Assembly (NCBI RefSeq): GCF_947495825.1 | Contig: NZ_CANMAH010000013.1 | Coordinates: 1 to 64,000 of the forward strand | Length of the DNA: 64,000 nt | DNA from: an uncultured Psychrobacter sp. | GTDB lineage: Bacteria; Pseudomonadota; Gammaproteobacteria; Pseudomonadales; Moraxellaceae | Direction: 5' to 3' | Shown here: in pieces, positions 52,869-62,551 of the stretch | Position numbering within the stretch: position 1 is the first letter of the stretch | Layout of the letters: the number at the start of each line of letters is the position of its first letter | Made by a program: the position numbers and the translations under genes | Notes under the pieces: generated by a model | Told to the model about the DNA's origin: nothing | The model's input: the letters and a program-made list of their open reading frames with translations, nothing else | Databases searched by the model: none

Positions 52869-54368
52869 TTATTTATTTAAGTTTAGTTCCATCTCTTTAT
52901 ACTTAGCAGATACTGAAGGTCTTGGACCGCCAGTCATCATACTAACTACAAAAATAGCAATGGTACTTAAGATAAAGCCTGGAACAATAGCGTACAACCA
53001 GCTATTTAATGCCACACCATTCATCTCGAATGGACCATAGACCCATAAAATAACCGTCAATGCACCAACAACCATACCAGCAACGGCACCGTTACGGTTC
53101 ATACCGCGCCAAGTAAGACTGAAGATAACCAATGGTCCAAACGCTGCACCAAATCCTGCCCAAGCGTTAGAAACCAAGTTCAATACTGAGCTATCTGGAT
53201 TAGAAGCTAGGAAGATAGCAACTATAGCGACGACAATAACTGAGATACGACCAACCAATACTTGGCGGGCCTCTGGTGCATCTCTATCAAAGAATAGTTT
53301 GTAAACATCCTTAGTTAGAGAGCTTGATACCACCAATAGCTGAGATGAGATAGTACTCATAATAGCAGCTAAAATAGCAGCTAATAAGAAACCTGATACT
53401 AATGGATGGAATAAAAACTGCGTAAATACTAAGAAGATAGTCTCAGGATCATCGAGAGTCATGGCAGTTTTTTGTACATAAGCACGACCAGCAAAACCAG
53501 TCATCAATGCTCCGATAAGACTGACAACCATCCAGCTCATACCGATATTACGTGCCGTCGGTACATCTTTAACTGAGCGAATTGCCATAAAGCGTACAAT
53601 GATATGTGGTTGACCAAAATAACCAAGCCCCCATGCCATCAAGGAGATGATACCAATAACAGTCATACCACTAGTAACGTTTAGCAGGTTTACATCAATA
53701 TTTCTAACCGCTTCACTGGTCGCTGATACCCCGCCAAGATCGGTAAAGGCAACGATTGGTACGATGACCATCGCAAATAACATGATGATACCTTGCACAA
53801 AGTCAGTCATTGAGACTGCTAAGAAACCACCGAATAAGGTGTAGGCGACAACAACACCAGCCGTCACCCAAAGTCCTGTGCTATAAGATAGATTGAGTGA
53901 GCTTTCAAAAAGCTTACCCCCACCAACTAAGCTTGCAGCAGTATAGACGGTGAAAAACAAGATAATAACCAATGCTGATATGACACGTAGCATGTGTGAC
54001 TTGTCTTCGAAGCGATTGGCAAAATAGTCGGGTAGAGTGATTGCATTATCAGCGACCTCGGTATAAACACGTAGACGCGGGGCGACGATGATATAGTTCA
54101 ATAAGGCACCAAGTGTTAAACCAAGTGCAATCCAGACACTGACCACACCGTCGGCATACATATACCCAGGTAGACCCAATAGTAGCCAACCTGACATGTC
54201 TGATGCGCCTGCTGATAAGGCTGTGACAGCAGGGCCTAGGTTACGGCCACCGAGCATATAGCCTTCAGTATCGTTTGCTTGTCTAAAGTAGGCGTAAATG
54301 CCAATCCCAATCATAACCAAAAAATAGGCGCCAAGCGATATTAGCACGCCACTAGAAATCCCATTCAT
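52869..54368 (-). CDS. putP: Sodium/proline symporter
   Basis: A 499-residue member of the solute:sodium symporter family with about 13 hydrophobic segments. PutP-type blocks are GYMLGGRNLGPAVTALSAGASDMSGWLLLGLPG (sodium/proline site), RLRVYTEVADNAITLPDYFANRFED, WGLGYFGQPHIIVRFMAIRS and AAILAAIMSTISSQLLVVSS. It imports proline with sodium. SD AAGGA is directly next to a perfect hairpin (54382-54398), and a terminator-like hairpin lies 85 nt upstream of the start, suggesting regulation in the leader. No putA is nearby. Confidence 0.93.
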   Translation of the reverse strand: MNGISSGVLISLGAYFLVMIGIGIYAYFRQANDTEGYMLGGRNLGPAVTALSAGASDMSGWLLLGLPGYMYADGVVSVWIALGLTLGALLNYIIVAPRLRVYTEVADNAITLPDYFANRFEDKSHMLRVISALVIILFFTVYTAASLVGGGKLFESSLNLSYSTGLWVTAGVVVAYTLFGGFLAVSMTDFVQGIIMLFAMVIVPIVAFTDLGGVSATSEAVRNIDVNLLNVTSGMTVIGIISLMAWGLGYFGQPHIIVRFMAIRSVKDVPTARNIGMSWMVVSLIGALMTGFAGRAYVQKTAMTLDDPETIFLVFTQFLFHPLVSGFLLAAILAAIMSTISSQLLVVSSSLTKDVYKLFFDRDAPEARQVLVGRISVIVVAIVAIFLASNPDSSVLNLVSNAWAGFGAAFGPLVIFSLTWRGMNRNGAVAGMVVGALTVILWVYGPFEMNGVALNSWLYAIVPGFILSTIAIFVVSMMTGGPRPSVSAKYKEMELNLNK

Positions 54369-54381
54369 ATAAACTGTCCTT

Positions 54382-54398
54382 AACCAACATTGTTGGTT
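54382..54398 (-). promoter_or_regulatory. Hairpin abutting the putP ribosome-binding site
   Basis: AACCAACA and TGTTGGTT are perfect complements around one base, ending exactly where the AAGGA Shine-Dalgarno (54377-54381) begins. It could be a DNA operator or an RNA element that controls translation. Confidence 0.5.
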
Positions 54399-54450
54399 TT
54401 AATTATATTTAACTATAAAATCTTACGATTAAAAGACGATGTATAAAGAC

Positions 54451-54485
54451 AAAAAAAGCCATTAAGTAGAACAAAATGGCTTTTT
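54451..54485. terminator. Bidirectional terminator upstream of putP
   Basis: AAAAAAGCCAT pairs with ATGGCTTTTT around a 13-nt loop. It lies 85 nt before the putP start codon and about 500 nt after the lysR stop. Confidence 0.75.
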
Positions 54486-54912
54486 GCTTATAGTCAGTAC
54501 TTACTTATAGTTTTATATGATTGATGCTGTTTTTACCTATAACAACGTGTTATCAACCATTAATTAAATTACCTAATTTAAGTCGTTTTAATCAATCGTT
54601 GTGGACAAAATCAATCATTTAAAACTGTCAATTCTGCATCTTATATAAATAAAATATGCAAAATTTAGAAAAGTTCAACCATAAAGCACCATTCTTAAAG
54701 ACTATTACTGATAATAGTTGTGATTAATGAACCGCTTATTACAATAAACGATTAATAAAACAGTATTGTCTGCTATCGTAACTTACTCAAACCATTCAAT
54801 AGGTGAGTATCAGTGTTATTATGGTAACTATATGTTATGAACATAAACTTGAGCGTATTATAACGTATAGAGATTATAATTGCGAACCACTGCTTATTAG
54901 GTGGATATTTAA

Positions 54913-54936
54913 CTACCAAATAACGTTATTTGGTAG
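54913..54936. repeat. Perfect 24-bp palindrome
   Basis: CTACCAAATAAC followed by its exact complement, with no spacer. AT-rich DNA follows on both sides but there is no clean T-run. It may end lysR transcripts or be a binding site. Confidence 0.8.
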
Positions 54937-54983
54937 ATTTATTTGCTGACTCTATTGGTAGTTATGCTCAACAAATCCTATCG

Positions 54984-55856
54984 TTAATCGATAGGAGCAA
55001 GTAACTCTAATAAAGCTTCAACGCTACTTGAGCGTGTAAGCTTTGGATTGATAACGACGCCTAGATAGCGCTGTAGCTCAATATTATCAGCCATGTTAAT
55101 ACGTTCTAAATCTTGACTAATTAGTGTCTGCGGTAGTACAGACCAACCAAGTCCCACTGACACGAGCATACGAATGGATTCTAGAGGGTTAGTACTCATT
55201 GTTGCATAAGGTTTTAGATTGTGTTTGGCGAACTCAGCCAAAGTAATTTGACTGGTAAAAGTATTAGCCGAGGGCAAAATAGCAGGATAGTGGGCCAACT
55301 GCTCTAAAGTTACATTAGTCTTTGTGGCTAAAGGCGATAACGTACCTGTCATAAAATATAGTGGATCCGACCATAGCGTATGATAAGTTAGGCGCTTGTC
55401 ATAAACAGGCGGTAACGTTAAAAAAGCCAAAGATAAGTTACCATCGAGCACTGCTTTGTGCGCTTCTTCTGAATCGACAAAATGAACTTCGAGCTGTACT
55501 GCAGGATAACTTTGAATAAAGTGTTTTAATACTGGTGCAAGATGATGCAAGCCAATGTGATGACTTGTACCAATGACCAATTTACCAGAGACCATTTGCT
55601 TAGAGTGTTGCAAGTTTATTTTAAAATTCTCATAATCTTCTAGCCAGCGTTTGGCATGTGGTAGCATCTCACTTGCTGCTTGTGTCGGTACAATACCTCG
55701 GCCTACTGTATCAAATAAGATAATATTGAACTCGTCCTCTAGATTTTTGATACGTTTGCTGACAGCAGGCTGAGTGATAAATAGCTTTTCTGCTGCGCCT
55801 GAGATGCTGCCTGTTTGCATAACGGTCACAAACGTCGTCAAATTAGTGGTATTCAC
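54984..55856 (-). CDS. LysR-family transcriptional regulator
   Basis: A 290-residue LysR-type regulator. The N-terminal winged helix-turn-helix is TFVTVMQTGSISGAAEKLFITQPAVSKRIKNLEDEFNIILFD, and the C-terminal co-inducer domain starts near residue 92 (GKLVIGTSHHIGLHHLAPVL). It is divergent from leuC with 343 nt between, so the leuC operon is the likely target, probably with autoregulation. The effector is unknown; a leucine-pathway intermediate would fit the position. No Shine-Dalgarno stands out. Confidence 0.9.
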   Translation of the reverse strand: MNTTNLTTFVTVMQTGSISGAAEKLFITQPAVSKRIKNLEDEFNIILFDTVGRGIVPTQAASEMLPHAKRWLEDYENFKINLQHSKQMVSGKLVIGTSHHIGLHHLAPVLKHFIQSYPAVQLEVHFVDSEEAHKAVLDGNLSLAFLTLPPVYDKRLTYHTLWSDPLYFMTGTLSPLATKTNVTLEQLAHYPAILPSANTFTSQITLAEFAKHNLKPYATMSTNPLESIRMLVSVGLGWSVLPQTLISQDLERINMADNIELQRYLGVVINPKLTRSSSVEALLELLAPID

Positions 55857-56199
55857 ACCGATGTCCTTAGCTTTAAAAGAAGCTATAAATAAAAGTTGGC
55901 TTATCTATTCGTTATGTATTAGAAATAAAAGTTTGTGAATAGATAAAAATCATCAATTATTATTATAGAATTAGGCTGCTATAATCACAAGGTATCAAAG
56001 CACTTTTTGATGTTTTTATTTTAATCACTTGATAACTTATTGATAAATGATGTTCAAATAAAACATTCGCTGTCAAAGTAAACTCTAAGAACAGACTATA
56101 AGTATAAATAGGTAACTTTAAGCGTTTAAAACGTTTAGCATACAACAGAGACAGCAGCGCTTTATTATAGATAATTAGCAATTAACAAAGGATAGCAAC
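55857..56199. other. Divergent control region lysR / leuC
   Basis: 343 nt. A TATAAT at 55980-55985 with weak TTATTA at 55957-55962 may be the leuC promoter, giving a leader of about 200 nt. I found no leucine-rich leader peptide or attenuator hairpin. The binding site of the divergent regulator should be here. Confidence 0.5.
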
Positions 56200-57618
56200 A
56201 TGGCCGGTCACACGTTATACGACAAACTTTGGAATGCGCATGAAGTCACAAAGCGCGATGATGGTTCGAGTTTAATTTATATCGATCGTCATTTATTGCA
56301 TGAGGTGACAAGTCCGCAGGCATTTGAAGGATTAGAGCTTGCTAATCGTACCCCATGGCGTTTGTCAGCTAACATTGCTAGTCCTGATCATAACGTACCT
56401 ACAGTGGTCAAAGAGCGACTTGAAGGGGTCTCTGGTATTAAAGACGAGGTATCACGCTTGCAGGTCGTAACTTTAGATGATAACTGCGCTAAGTTCGATA
56501 TTGCTGAATTTACAATTAACGATACTCGTCAAGGTATTTTGCATGTGGTTGGGCCAGAACAAGGCTTGGTACTTCCAGGCATGACGGTAGTGTGTGGTGA
56601 TTCACATACTGCAACCCATGGCGCGCTTGGCTGTCTTGCTCACGGCATTGGTACCTCTGAGGTGGAGCATGTACTTGCAACCCAGTGTTTGATCACCAAA
56701 AAAATGAAAAACATGCAAATCCGTGTGAATGGTGAGCTTGGTGCTGGCGTGACTCCAAAAGATGTGGTTCTTGCCATTATTGCCAAGATTGGGACTGCTG
56801 GTGGCAACGGTCATGCAATTGAGTTTGCAGGCAAAGTGTTTGAAGATATGAGTATGGAAGGGCGCATGACTGTCTGCAATATGGCAATTGAGGCAGGCGC
56901 CCGTGTGGGTATGGTAGCTGTAGATGACACAACGATTGACTATGTCAAAGGTCGTCCTTATGCCCCAACGGGTGAGCAGTGGGAGCAAGCAGAGGCCTAT
57001 TGGCGTACATTGTATTCGGACGACGATGCTCAGTTTGACACGATTATAGAGATTGATGGAAGTCAGATTGCACCGCAAGTGTCTTGGGGCACATCACCTG
57101 AGATGGTTGTCGATATTACTCAGTCGGTACCTACACCTGATCAGGCTGCTGATGAGACGCAACAAGAGGGTTGGTTACGTGCTTATACTTATATGGGCTT
57201 AAAAGCAGGCCAACCGATCACTGATATCCAACTTGATCGGGTGTTCATAGGTTCTTGTACCAACTCACGTATAGAGGACTTGCGGGACGCAGCAGCAGTG
57301 ATTAAAGGTCGTAAAATTGCAGATACGATCAAAGAAGCCATCGTAGTAGCGGGCTCTGGACAGGTAAAACTACAAGCTGAAGCTGAAGGGTTAAATACAC
57401 TATTTACTGATGCAGGTTTTGAGTGGCGAGAGCCCGGTTGTTCGATGTGCCTTGCGATGAATGCAGATAAACTTGAACCAGAGGAGCATTGTGCATCGAC
57501 GTCTAATCGTAATTTTGAGGGTCGTCAAGGTACTGGCGGGCGTACGCATCTGGTCAGTCCAGCGATGGCCGCAGCGGCCGCGTTGGCAGGTCACTTTGTG
57601 GATGTACGTACATTTTAG
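56200..57618 (+). CDS. leuC: 3-isopropylmalate dehydratase large subunit
   Basis: A 472-residue aconitase-family subunit that, with LeuD, isomerises 2-isopropylmalate to 3-isopropylmalate in leucine synthesis. The [4Fe-4S] cysteines are in [12 protein letters not shown] and [44 protein letters not shown] is a strong signature. AAAGGA precedes the ATG by 8 nt. leuD follows after 152 nt. Confidence 0.97.
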   Translation: MAGHTLYDKLWNAHEVTKRDDGSSLIYIDRHLLHEVTSPQAFEGLELANRTPWRLSANIASPDHNVPTVVKERLEGVSGIKDEVSRLQVVTLDDNCAKFDIAEFTINDTRQGILHVVGPEQGLVLPGMTVVCGDSHTATHGALGCLAHGIGTSEVEHVLATQCLITKKMKNMQIRVNGELGAGVTPKDVVLAIIAKIGTAGGNGHAIEFAGKVFEDMSMEGRMTVCNMAIEAGARVGMVAVDDTTIDYVKGRPYAPTGEQWEQAEAYWRTLYSDDDAQFDTIIEIDGSQIAPQVSWGTSPEMVVDITQSVPTPDQAADETQQEGWLRAYTYMGLKAGQPITDIQLDRVFIGSCTNSRIEDLRDAAAVIKGRKIADTIKEAIVVAGSGQVKLQAEAEGLNTLFTDAGFEWREPGCSMCLAMNADKLEPEEHCASTSNRNFEGRQGTGGRTHLVSPAMAAAAALAGHFVDVRTF

Positions 57619-57770
57619 TTGACAGACAATTGCGTTGTTCAAGCCGCGCAGCCGTCACAATGTGTCTTATGCTGATTGTATAAAATTATCCATTTGTATT
57701 GATAATAAAGAATGGATTGGTTTATTCGTCAGTATTAATTAATACTATTGAGAATACGATAGGAACTATT

Positions 57771-58421
57771 ATGCAAGCTTATAACACTCAAACTGGTATC
57801 GTCTGTCCGCTAGATCGCGCAAACGTCGATACCGATCAAATTATCCCTAAGCAGTTTTTAAAGTCTATCAAACGTACTGGTTTTGGCGTCAACCTATTTG
57901 ATGATTGGCGTTATTTAGATGAAGGTTACCCAGGTCAGGACAACAGCACGCGTCCACTAAATCCAGATTTTGTACTGAATCAGCCGCGTTATCAAGATGC
58001 TGTTATTCTACTTGCGCGCAAAAACTTTGGCTGCGGTTCTAGTCGCGAGCATGCGCCTTGGGCATTGTCTGAGTATGGCTTTCGTACGGTTATCGCCCCA
58101 AGTTTTGCCGATATTTTTTATAATAACTGCTTTAAAAATGGAATGTTGCCTATCGTTTTGGAAGAAGCAATTGTCGATAAGTTGATGAAAGAAACTTTGA
58201 AAACTGAAGGTTATGAATTAAGTGTAGATCTGGAGAGACAAGTCGTTATTGATCCTACTGGACAAGAATACTCTTTTGAAGTTGACGATTTTCGTAAACA
58301 CTGTTTGTTGAATGGTTTGGACGATATCGGGCTTACTCTACAGCAAAGTGATGCGATTAGGGCTTATGAGCAGCAAATGCAACAAAAGACGCCTTGGATA
58401 TTTAATCAAGTTAAAGCATAA
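57771..58421 (+). CDS. leuD: 3-isopropylmalate dehydratase small subunit
   Basis: A 216-residue swivelling-domain partner of LeuC. Hallmarks are [39 protein letters not shown] and [17 protein letters not shown]. The frame is open 24 codons upstream, but ATG 57771 follows ATAGGAAC and starts at the family N-terminus. A lipoprotein gene lies between it and leuB. Confidence 0.96.
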   Translation: MQAYNTQTGIVCPLDRANVDTDQIIPKQFLKSIKRTGFGVNLFDDWRYLDEGYPGQDNSTRPLNPDFVLNQPRYQDAVILLARKNFGCGSSREHAPWALSEYGFRTVIAPSFADIFYNNCFKNGMLPIVLEEAIVDKLMKETLKTEGYELSVDLERQVVIDPTGQEYSFEVDDFRKHCLLNGLDDIGLTLQQSDAIRAYEQQMQQKTPWIFNQVKA

Positions 58422-58555
58422 ACATAAGTTTCTAAATTTTTATAAATCAATATCTAATAAGAGCAAGTTGGTCAACAATACAACGTTGAGTTATCGTAAC
58501 AAAATGACTAGAATGAAAGGTAATTTGTTATCACTATGAAATAGTAGTCATCATT

Positions 58556-59281
58556 ATGAATAAAAAACGTATTGCTGGATTTATAAGTGTTTCTATCGCA
58601 TCAAGCTTGCTATTGTCAGGTTGTCAGCTACTAACAGGCTATCAACAAATAGAGAATGCAGAAAACGCTGACAAGTGGGCAGGTAAGATTGAGCCGATTG
58701 CTGGGGAAGTAAACATCGCTTGCTCAGGGACTTATCATTGCGAAATTATGCAGATAGACCAAACTTCGGTTATTGCTCCAGATACTCATAAGCCAGCAGA
58801 TCCTAAGATGTTAAGTATGATCAATACGGATGATGAGATTGTTGACCGTACACAAACTGAGCTCTTCGTACCTTTAAAGAATCAGCATTCTGTCAAGGTT
58901 GTACCTTTATCAGAATCTGGTATAGCTGGGATGACGAACTACTATGCGCGGGTTAAACCTGCAAAACGTGAAGTGCATATAAACTTTTATCCTGAAAATA
59001 ATCTGGGTTATGTTGAACGCTTTGCCATGATTCATGAGTTTGTAGAGCCGGATACTTATCTGCTCCGTGCTTATCGCAAAAAACCCAGTCAAGATACGGG
59101 CAGTTTATTGGACACAGCGTCGCCCAATCCTCTATGTATTGATCTTATCCAAAACGATAGCATTAAGCGTCAGTTTTGCAAGCAGATGAATAATGAAAGT
59201 CAGGGTGAATTTGTAGAAACGAACGTAATAAATCAAATAAAGCAATCAACACAAGCAGCGCAGACAAAGACGAAGGTTTAA
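58556..59281 (+). CDS. Hypothetical lipoprotein within the leu operon
   Basis: A 241-residue protein that I cannot assign. The signal peptide ends in a lipobox (LLSGC, Cys23), so it is probably an envelope lipoprotein. Four further cysteines (C56 and C62 in IACSGTYHCEIM, and two in NPLCIDLIQN...FCKQMN) could form two disulfides in the periplasm. The middle is a mixed polar/hydrophobic region without repeats, ending in a glutamine/threonine/lysine-rich tail. It has no visible enzyme motif. It lies between leuD and leuB on the same strand (134 nt and 112 nt gaps), so it is likely cotranscribed, though a link to leucine synthesis is not evident. Confidence 0.8.
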   Translation: MNKKRIAGFISVSIASSLLLSGCQLLTGYQQIENAENADKWAGKIEPIAGEVNIACSGTYHCEIMQIDQTSVIAPDTHKPADPKMLSMINTDDEIVDRTQTELFVPLKNQHSVKVVPLSESGIAGMTNYYARVKPAKREVHINFYPENNLGYVERFAMIHEFVEPDTYLLRAYRKKPSQDTGSLLDTASPNPLCIDLIQNDSIKRQFCKQMNNESQGEFVETNVINQIKQSTQAAQTKTKV

Positions 59282-59393
59282 TATTGATTCATTTGACCTA
59301 TTAACTTAGCGTCATAATACTTCATGAACATAGATCGGATAAAGCAATACTAGACGCTTGTCTTTTCTTTTTTATCTATCAACAAGGATTAGT

Positions 59394-60497
59394 ATGGCAA
59401 CGATTTTAACATTAGCTGGTGATGGTATTGGTCCTGAAATCATGACTCAAGCCATCGATGTACTGCAAGCCGTCAACAAGAAGTTTACGTTAAACTTAAC
59501 TCTTGAGTCTGGATTGATTGGAGGGTCGGCTATTGATGCAACTGGTGAACCATTACCAGAGAAAACACTTAGCCAAGCACGAGCAGCAGACGCAGTATTG
59601 TTAGGAGCGGTTGGGGGTCCTAAATGGGATGCTATTGAACGTAGTAAACGTCCTGAGCGTGGCCTGCTCAAAATTCGTAGTGAGCTTGGTTTATTTGCCA
59701 ACTTACGTGTTGCCAAGCTTTATCCGCAATTGGCGAATGCTTCTAGTATTAAAGCTGAAATCATCTCAGGCCTAGACTTGCTAATCGTTCGTGAGCTAAC
59801 GGGTGGTATCTATTTTGGTGAACCACGCGGTATTCGTACTTTGGATAATGGTGAACAGCAAGGCTATAACACCATGGTTTATAAAACCAGCGAGATTGAG
59901 CGTATCGGGAAGGTTGCTTTTGACTTGGCGCAAGTTCGTGCTAAAGCAAATGGGACACCTGCAAAAATATGTTCGGTAGACAAAGCAAACGTCTTGGAAG
60001 TTACTGAGCTTTGGAAGCAAACCATGATTAACATGCAAGAGTCACAATATTCTGACGTTGCGCTTAGTCATATGTATGCAGACAATGCTTGTATGCAGCT
60101 GATTCGTGATCCAAAACAGTTTGATGTCATGGTAACGGGCAACATGTTTGGTGATATTTTATCTGATGAAGCGGCTATGTTGACAGGCTCTATCGGTATG
60201 CTGCCATCGGCCAGTCTTGATGAAGATGGCAAAGGTATGTACGAGCCTTGCCATGGTTCAGCACCTGATATCGCTGGACAAGACAAAGCCAATCCACTAG
60301 CCACGATACTCTCTGTCGCTATGATGCTACGCTATACTTTTAAGCAAGAAAAAGCCGCTCAAGCGATTGAACAAGCGGTTAGTGATGTCCTTGATGATGG
60401 CTTACGTACGGTCGATATTCTAGATAGTAGTGAAGCTGACTTACGACAAGTAGGGTGTAAAGAGATGGGTCAGGCAGTATTGGCCAAGCTAGTATAG
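59394..60497 (+). CDS. leuB: 3-isopropylmalate dehydrogenase
   Basis: A 367-residue NAD-dependent dehydrogenase that oxidatively decarboxylates 3-isopropylmalate. Signatures are [36 protein letters not shown], the [29 protein letters not shown] block and [22 protein letters not shown] 59394 has AAGGA 5 nt upstream; 12 open codons before it are not family sequence. A terminator follows, ending the leu unit. asd, the common neighbour in pseudomonads, is absent. Confidence 0.97.
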   Translation: MATILTLAGDGIGPEIMTQAIDVLQAVNKKFTLNLTLESGLIGGSAIDATGEPLPEKTLSQARAADAVLLGAVGGPKWDAIERSKRPERGLLKIRSELGLFANLRVAKLYPQLANASSIKAEIISGLDLLIVRELTGGIYFGEPRGIRTLDNGEQQGYNTMVYKTSEIERIGKVAFDLAQVRAKANGTPAKICSVDKANVLEVTELWKQTMINMQESQYSDVALSHMYADNACMQLIRDPKQFDVMVTGNMFGDILSDEAAMLTGSIGMLPSASLDEDGKGMYEPCHGSAPDIAGQDKANPLATILSVAMMLRYTFKQEKAAQAIEQAVSDVLDDGLRTVDILDSSEADLRQVGCKEMGQAVLAKLV

Positions 60498-60879
60498 ATA
60501 AATCTATACCAATATAGTTAGAGGTATCAAGCGACATTCCACAGTCTTTTTTAAGTATTACAAGCCCATAAATTGCTCAGCAGTTTATGGGTTTTTTATG
60601 ATTAACAATATTTAGATCATAGCTTTTAAACTAATAAGCCACGTTATGAAGTATTTTTAACATAGAAACTATAAGACTAGATGTTTGTTAACATAAGTCT
60701 GTTATATTATACGATGTTATTGTGACATGATTACATTTGCTCGAAGAATAAGTAGAGATATTATTTTTATAAAAATACTTATAGGAATAGATAATTATAA
60801 CCTTGTTAGGCTTTTATCATGAGCGAAAAATACAACAATGCTCTTGATATGTTGATAATAAAAAGATGAGGAATAAAAC
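60498..60879. other. Intergenic region leuB / L,D-transpeptidase
   Basis: 382 nt with the leuB terminator near its start. The rest is AT-rich and should hold the promoter of the L,D-transpeptidase gene, but no hexamer pair is convincing. No ORF is credible. Confidence 0.5.
60564..60597 (+). terminator. Intrinsic terminator after leuB
   Basis: CCCATAAA-TGCT pairs with AGCA-TTTATGGG and is followed by six T. Confidence 0.9.
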
Positions 60880-61986
60880 ATGCGTAAATCGAAAGTTTCA
60901 AGTATTGGGGCGTTAGGACTAACTATAGCGTTATTAATGAATCCAAGTTTTGCTGCTAATCCTAATGCTGGTGATAACAGTAAGTTTGTTAGTAATGATG
61001 TTAGTCCGGTTACCAATGGAGTCAGTCAAAAGCTTGCTGGAGATAGTGATACGGTGACTTCATTGAATAAGCTATTACCTACTATTAAGTATACGACAAA
61101 TAACTTACCAAAGTTTGCTCAAAAGGTGAATAGCGATAGTTGGCAGAAAGGGGTAAAGGTAAATCGTAGCATGAGTACCAAGCTTCAAGCTTTACTGAAC
61201 TGGAACCAAAGTAGTGTTGGGCCTGTAGATGGTTATTGGGGTAAGAACTCTCAAAAAGCCATGCAAGCGTTCCAAAAATCTCGTGGTTTAAAGGTGACGG
61301 ATCATCTCAACGACGAGACATGGCAAGCATTAACTAGCAACAAAAAGCTTATGTCTCAGCCTGTATTGGTTAGCTATAAGCTAAATGATGCTGATGTGAA
61401 TGTGAAAACCACTAGTATTCCTGCCGGTGCAGAAGCTAAAGCTAAGCTTGAAGGTATGTACTATGAAAGCGTCAGTGAAGCATTAGCAGAAAAGTTCCAT
61501 ATGAGTGAGAAGTATCTTAAAACTCTCAACCCGAATGCTAAGTTTGAGACTGGAGAAACCATCACTGTTTATAATCCAGGTAATCCAAACACCAAGCCTG
61601 TAAGCCGAGTAGTCGCTGATAGAGCGACTGAAACTTTATATGCTTATGATGAGCAAAATAACTTGGTCGCCAGTTATCCAACGACTGTCGGAAGCACAGA
61701 AACACCCTCACCATCAGGTACGCATAAGGTTGAAGTCAAAGTCCATAAACCTAACTACACTTATACTGGTAATGATGGCGATCAGTCGATTATTCCACCA
61801 GGGCCCAATAATCCGGTAGGTATAGTGTGGATAGGGCTGAGCAAGCCTACGTATGGCATTCACGGTTCACCGGATCCAGCACGTATTAGTAGACAAGCAT
61901 CATCAGGATGTGTAAGGTTGACCAACTGGGATGCTTTAGCATTATTAGGTACGATCAAAGATGATGCAACAGTAGAGTTTAAGTAA
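60880..61986 (+). CDS. L,D-transpeptidase with peptidoglycan-binding domain
   Basis: A 368-residue periplasmic YkuD-type enzyme that makes 3-3 peptide cross-links or anchors proteins to peptidoglycan. A signal peptide (about 1-26, ending SFAA) is followed by a PG_binding_1 domain (LQALLNWNQSSVGPVDGYWG, MQAFQKSRGL), a LysM-like spacer (VSEALAEKFHMSEKYLKTLNPNAKF) and the catalytic domain. The active-site motif runs from H328 in YGIHGSPDPARI to C344 in SSGCVRL. GAGGAA precedes the ATG by about 8 nt. A terminator follows, so it is monocistronic. Confidence 0.92.
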   Translation: MRKSKVSSIGALGLTIALLMNPSFAANPNAGDNSKFVSNDVSPVTNGVSQKLAGDSDTVTSLNKLLPTIKYTTNNLPKFAQKVNSDSWQKGVKVNRSMSTKLQALLNWNQSSVGPVDGYWGKNSQKAMQAFQKSRGLKVTDHLNDETWQALTSNKKLMSQPVLVSYKLNDADVNVKTTSIPAGAEAKAKLEGMYYESVSEALAEKFHMSEKYLKTLNPNAKFETGETITVYNPGNPNTKPVSRVVADRATETLYAYDEQNNLVASYPTTVGSTETPSPSGTHKVEVKVHKPNYTYTGNDGDQSIIPPGPNNPVGIVWIGLSKPTYGIHGSPDPARISRQASSGCVRLTNWDALALLGTIKDDATVEFK

Positions 61987-62002
61987 TCTCCAAACCCTAG
62001 GT

Positions 62003-62037
62003 AAAAAAATACCGCTCAAGATTGGCGGTATTTTTTT
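62003..62037 (+). terminator. Intrinsic terminator after the L,D-transpeptidase gene
   Basis: AAAATACCGC pairs with GCGGTATTTT around a 9-nt loop, with flanking A- and T-runs. Confidence 0.9.
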
Positions 62038-62210
62038 GGCAAAATTAAGTACGATTAGCTATAAAAGATAGCAAAAAACAGGCTATCATTTTTTATTATT
62101 ATCGTAAAAACCATCCAGTATTACATAATAACCAGACAATTTACTCAATAACCTATTTAACGACTTAAAAGTAAATAGCAGGTATCTTAGATATAAGACA
62201 CTATAAAAAA

Positions 62211-62432
62211 CTAGTTTTTGCCACGGTAAGTAATGCGACCTTTGGTTAAATCATAAGGCGTCATCTCTACCTTAACTTTATCGCCCGTTAAAATACGAAT
62301 ATAATGCTTACGCATTTTCCCTGAGATATGAGCAATAATCTCGTGTCCGTTTTCTAAACGAACTTTAAACAACGTATTTGGAAGGGTGTCAATAACTTCA
62401 CCTTCAAATTCAATAATATCGTCTTTAGCCAT
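62211..62432 (-). CDS. infA: Translation initiation factor IF-1
   Basis: A 73-residue OB-fold factor that occupies the ribosomal A site during initiation. The sequence [43 protein letters not shown] and [12 protein letters not shown] is standard. The length fits the family. It is placed behind truA on the same strand, with 119 nt between; the Shine-Dalgarno is weak, which is not rare for infA. Confidence 0.97.
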   Translation of the reverse strand: MAKDDIIEFEGEVIDTLPNTLFKVRLENGHEIIAHISGKMRKHYIRILTGDKVKVEMTPYDLTKGRITYRGKN

Positions 62433-62551
62433 AGTTGGTATCTATCAATGAAAAATAAGCCGATATTATACGTAAGTTTCAATATTAAAGCAACAAATCA
62501 TTGTTTTTGCTTGACAGTGAGCAAGTGTTATGTATGTCAGTTGACGATGTG

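Larger units (their letters stand above)
54369..54983. other. Intergenic region lysR / putP
   Basis: 615 AT-rich bases. From the putP side: the hairpin at the ribosome-binding site (54382-54398), a bidirectional terminator (54451-54485), then about 430 nt with no ORF, and near the lysR stop a perfect 24-bp palindrome (54913-54936). No promoter for putP is clear between terminator and gene. Confidence 0.55.

Noticed and set aside
55963..56181. 72-codon minus-strand frame in the lysR/leuC control region
   Set aside because: AT-rich chance frame overlapping the probable leuC promoter; no ribosome-binding site.
55986..56199. Leucine attenuator peptide in the leuC leader
   Set aside because: No short frame rich in leucine codons and no terminator/antiterminator pair is visible.
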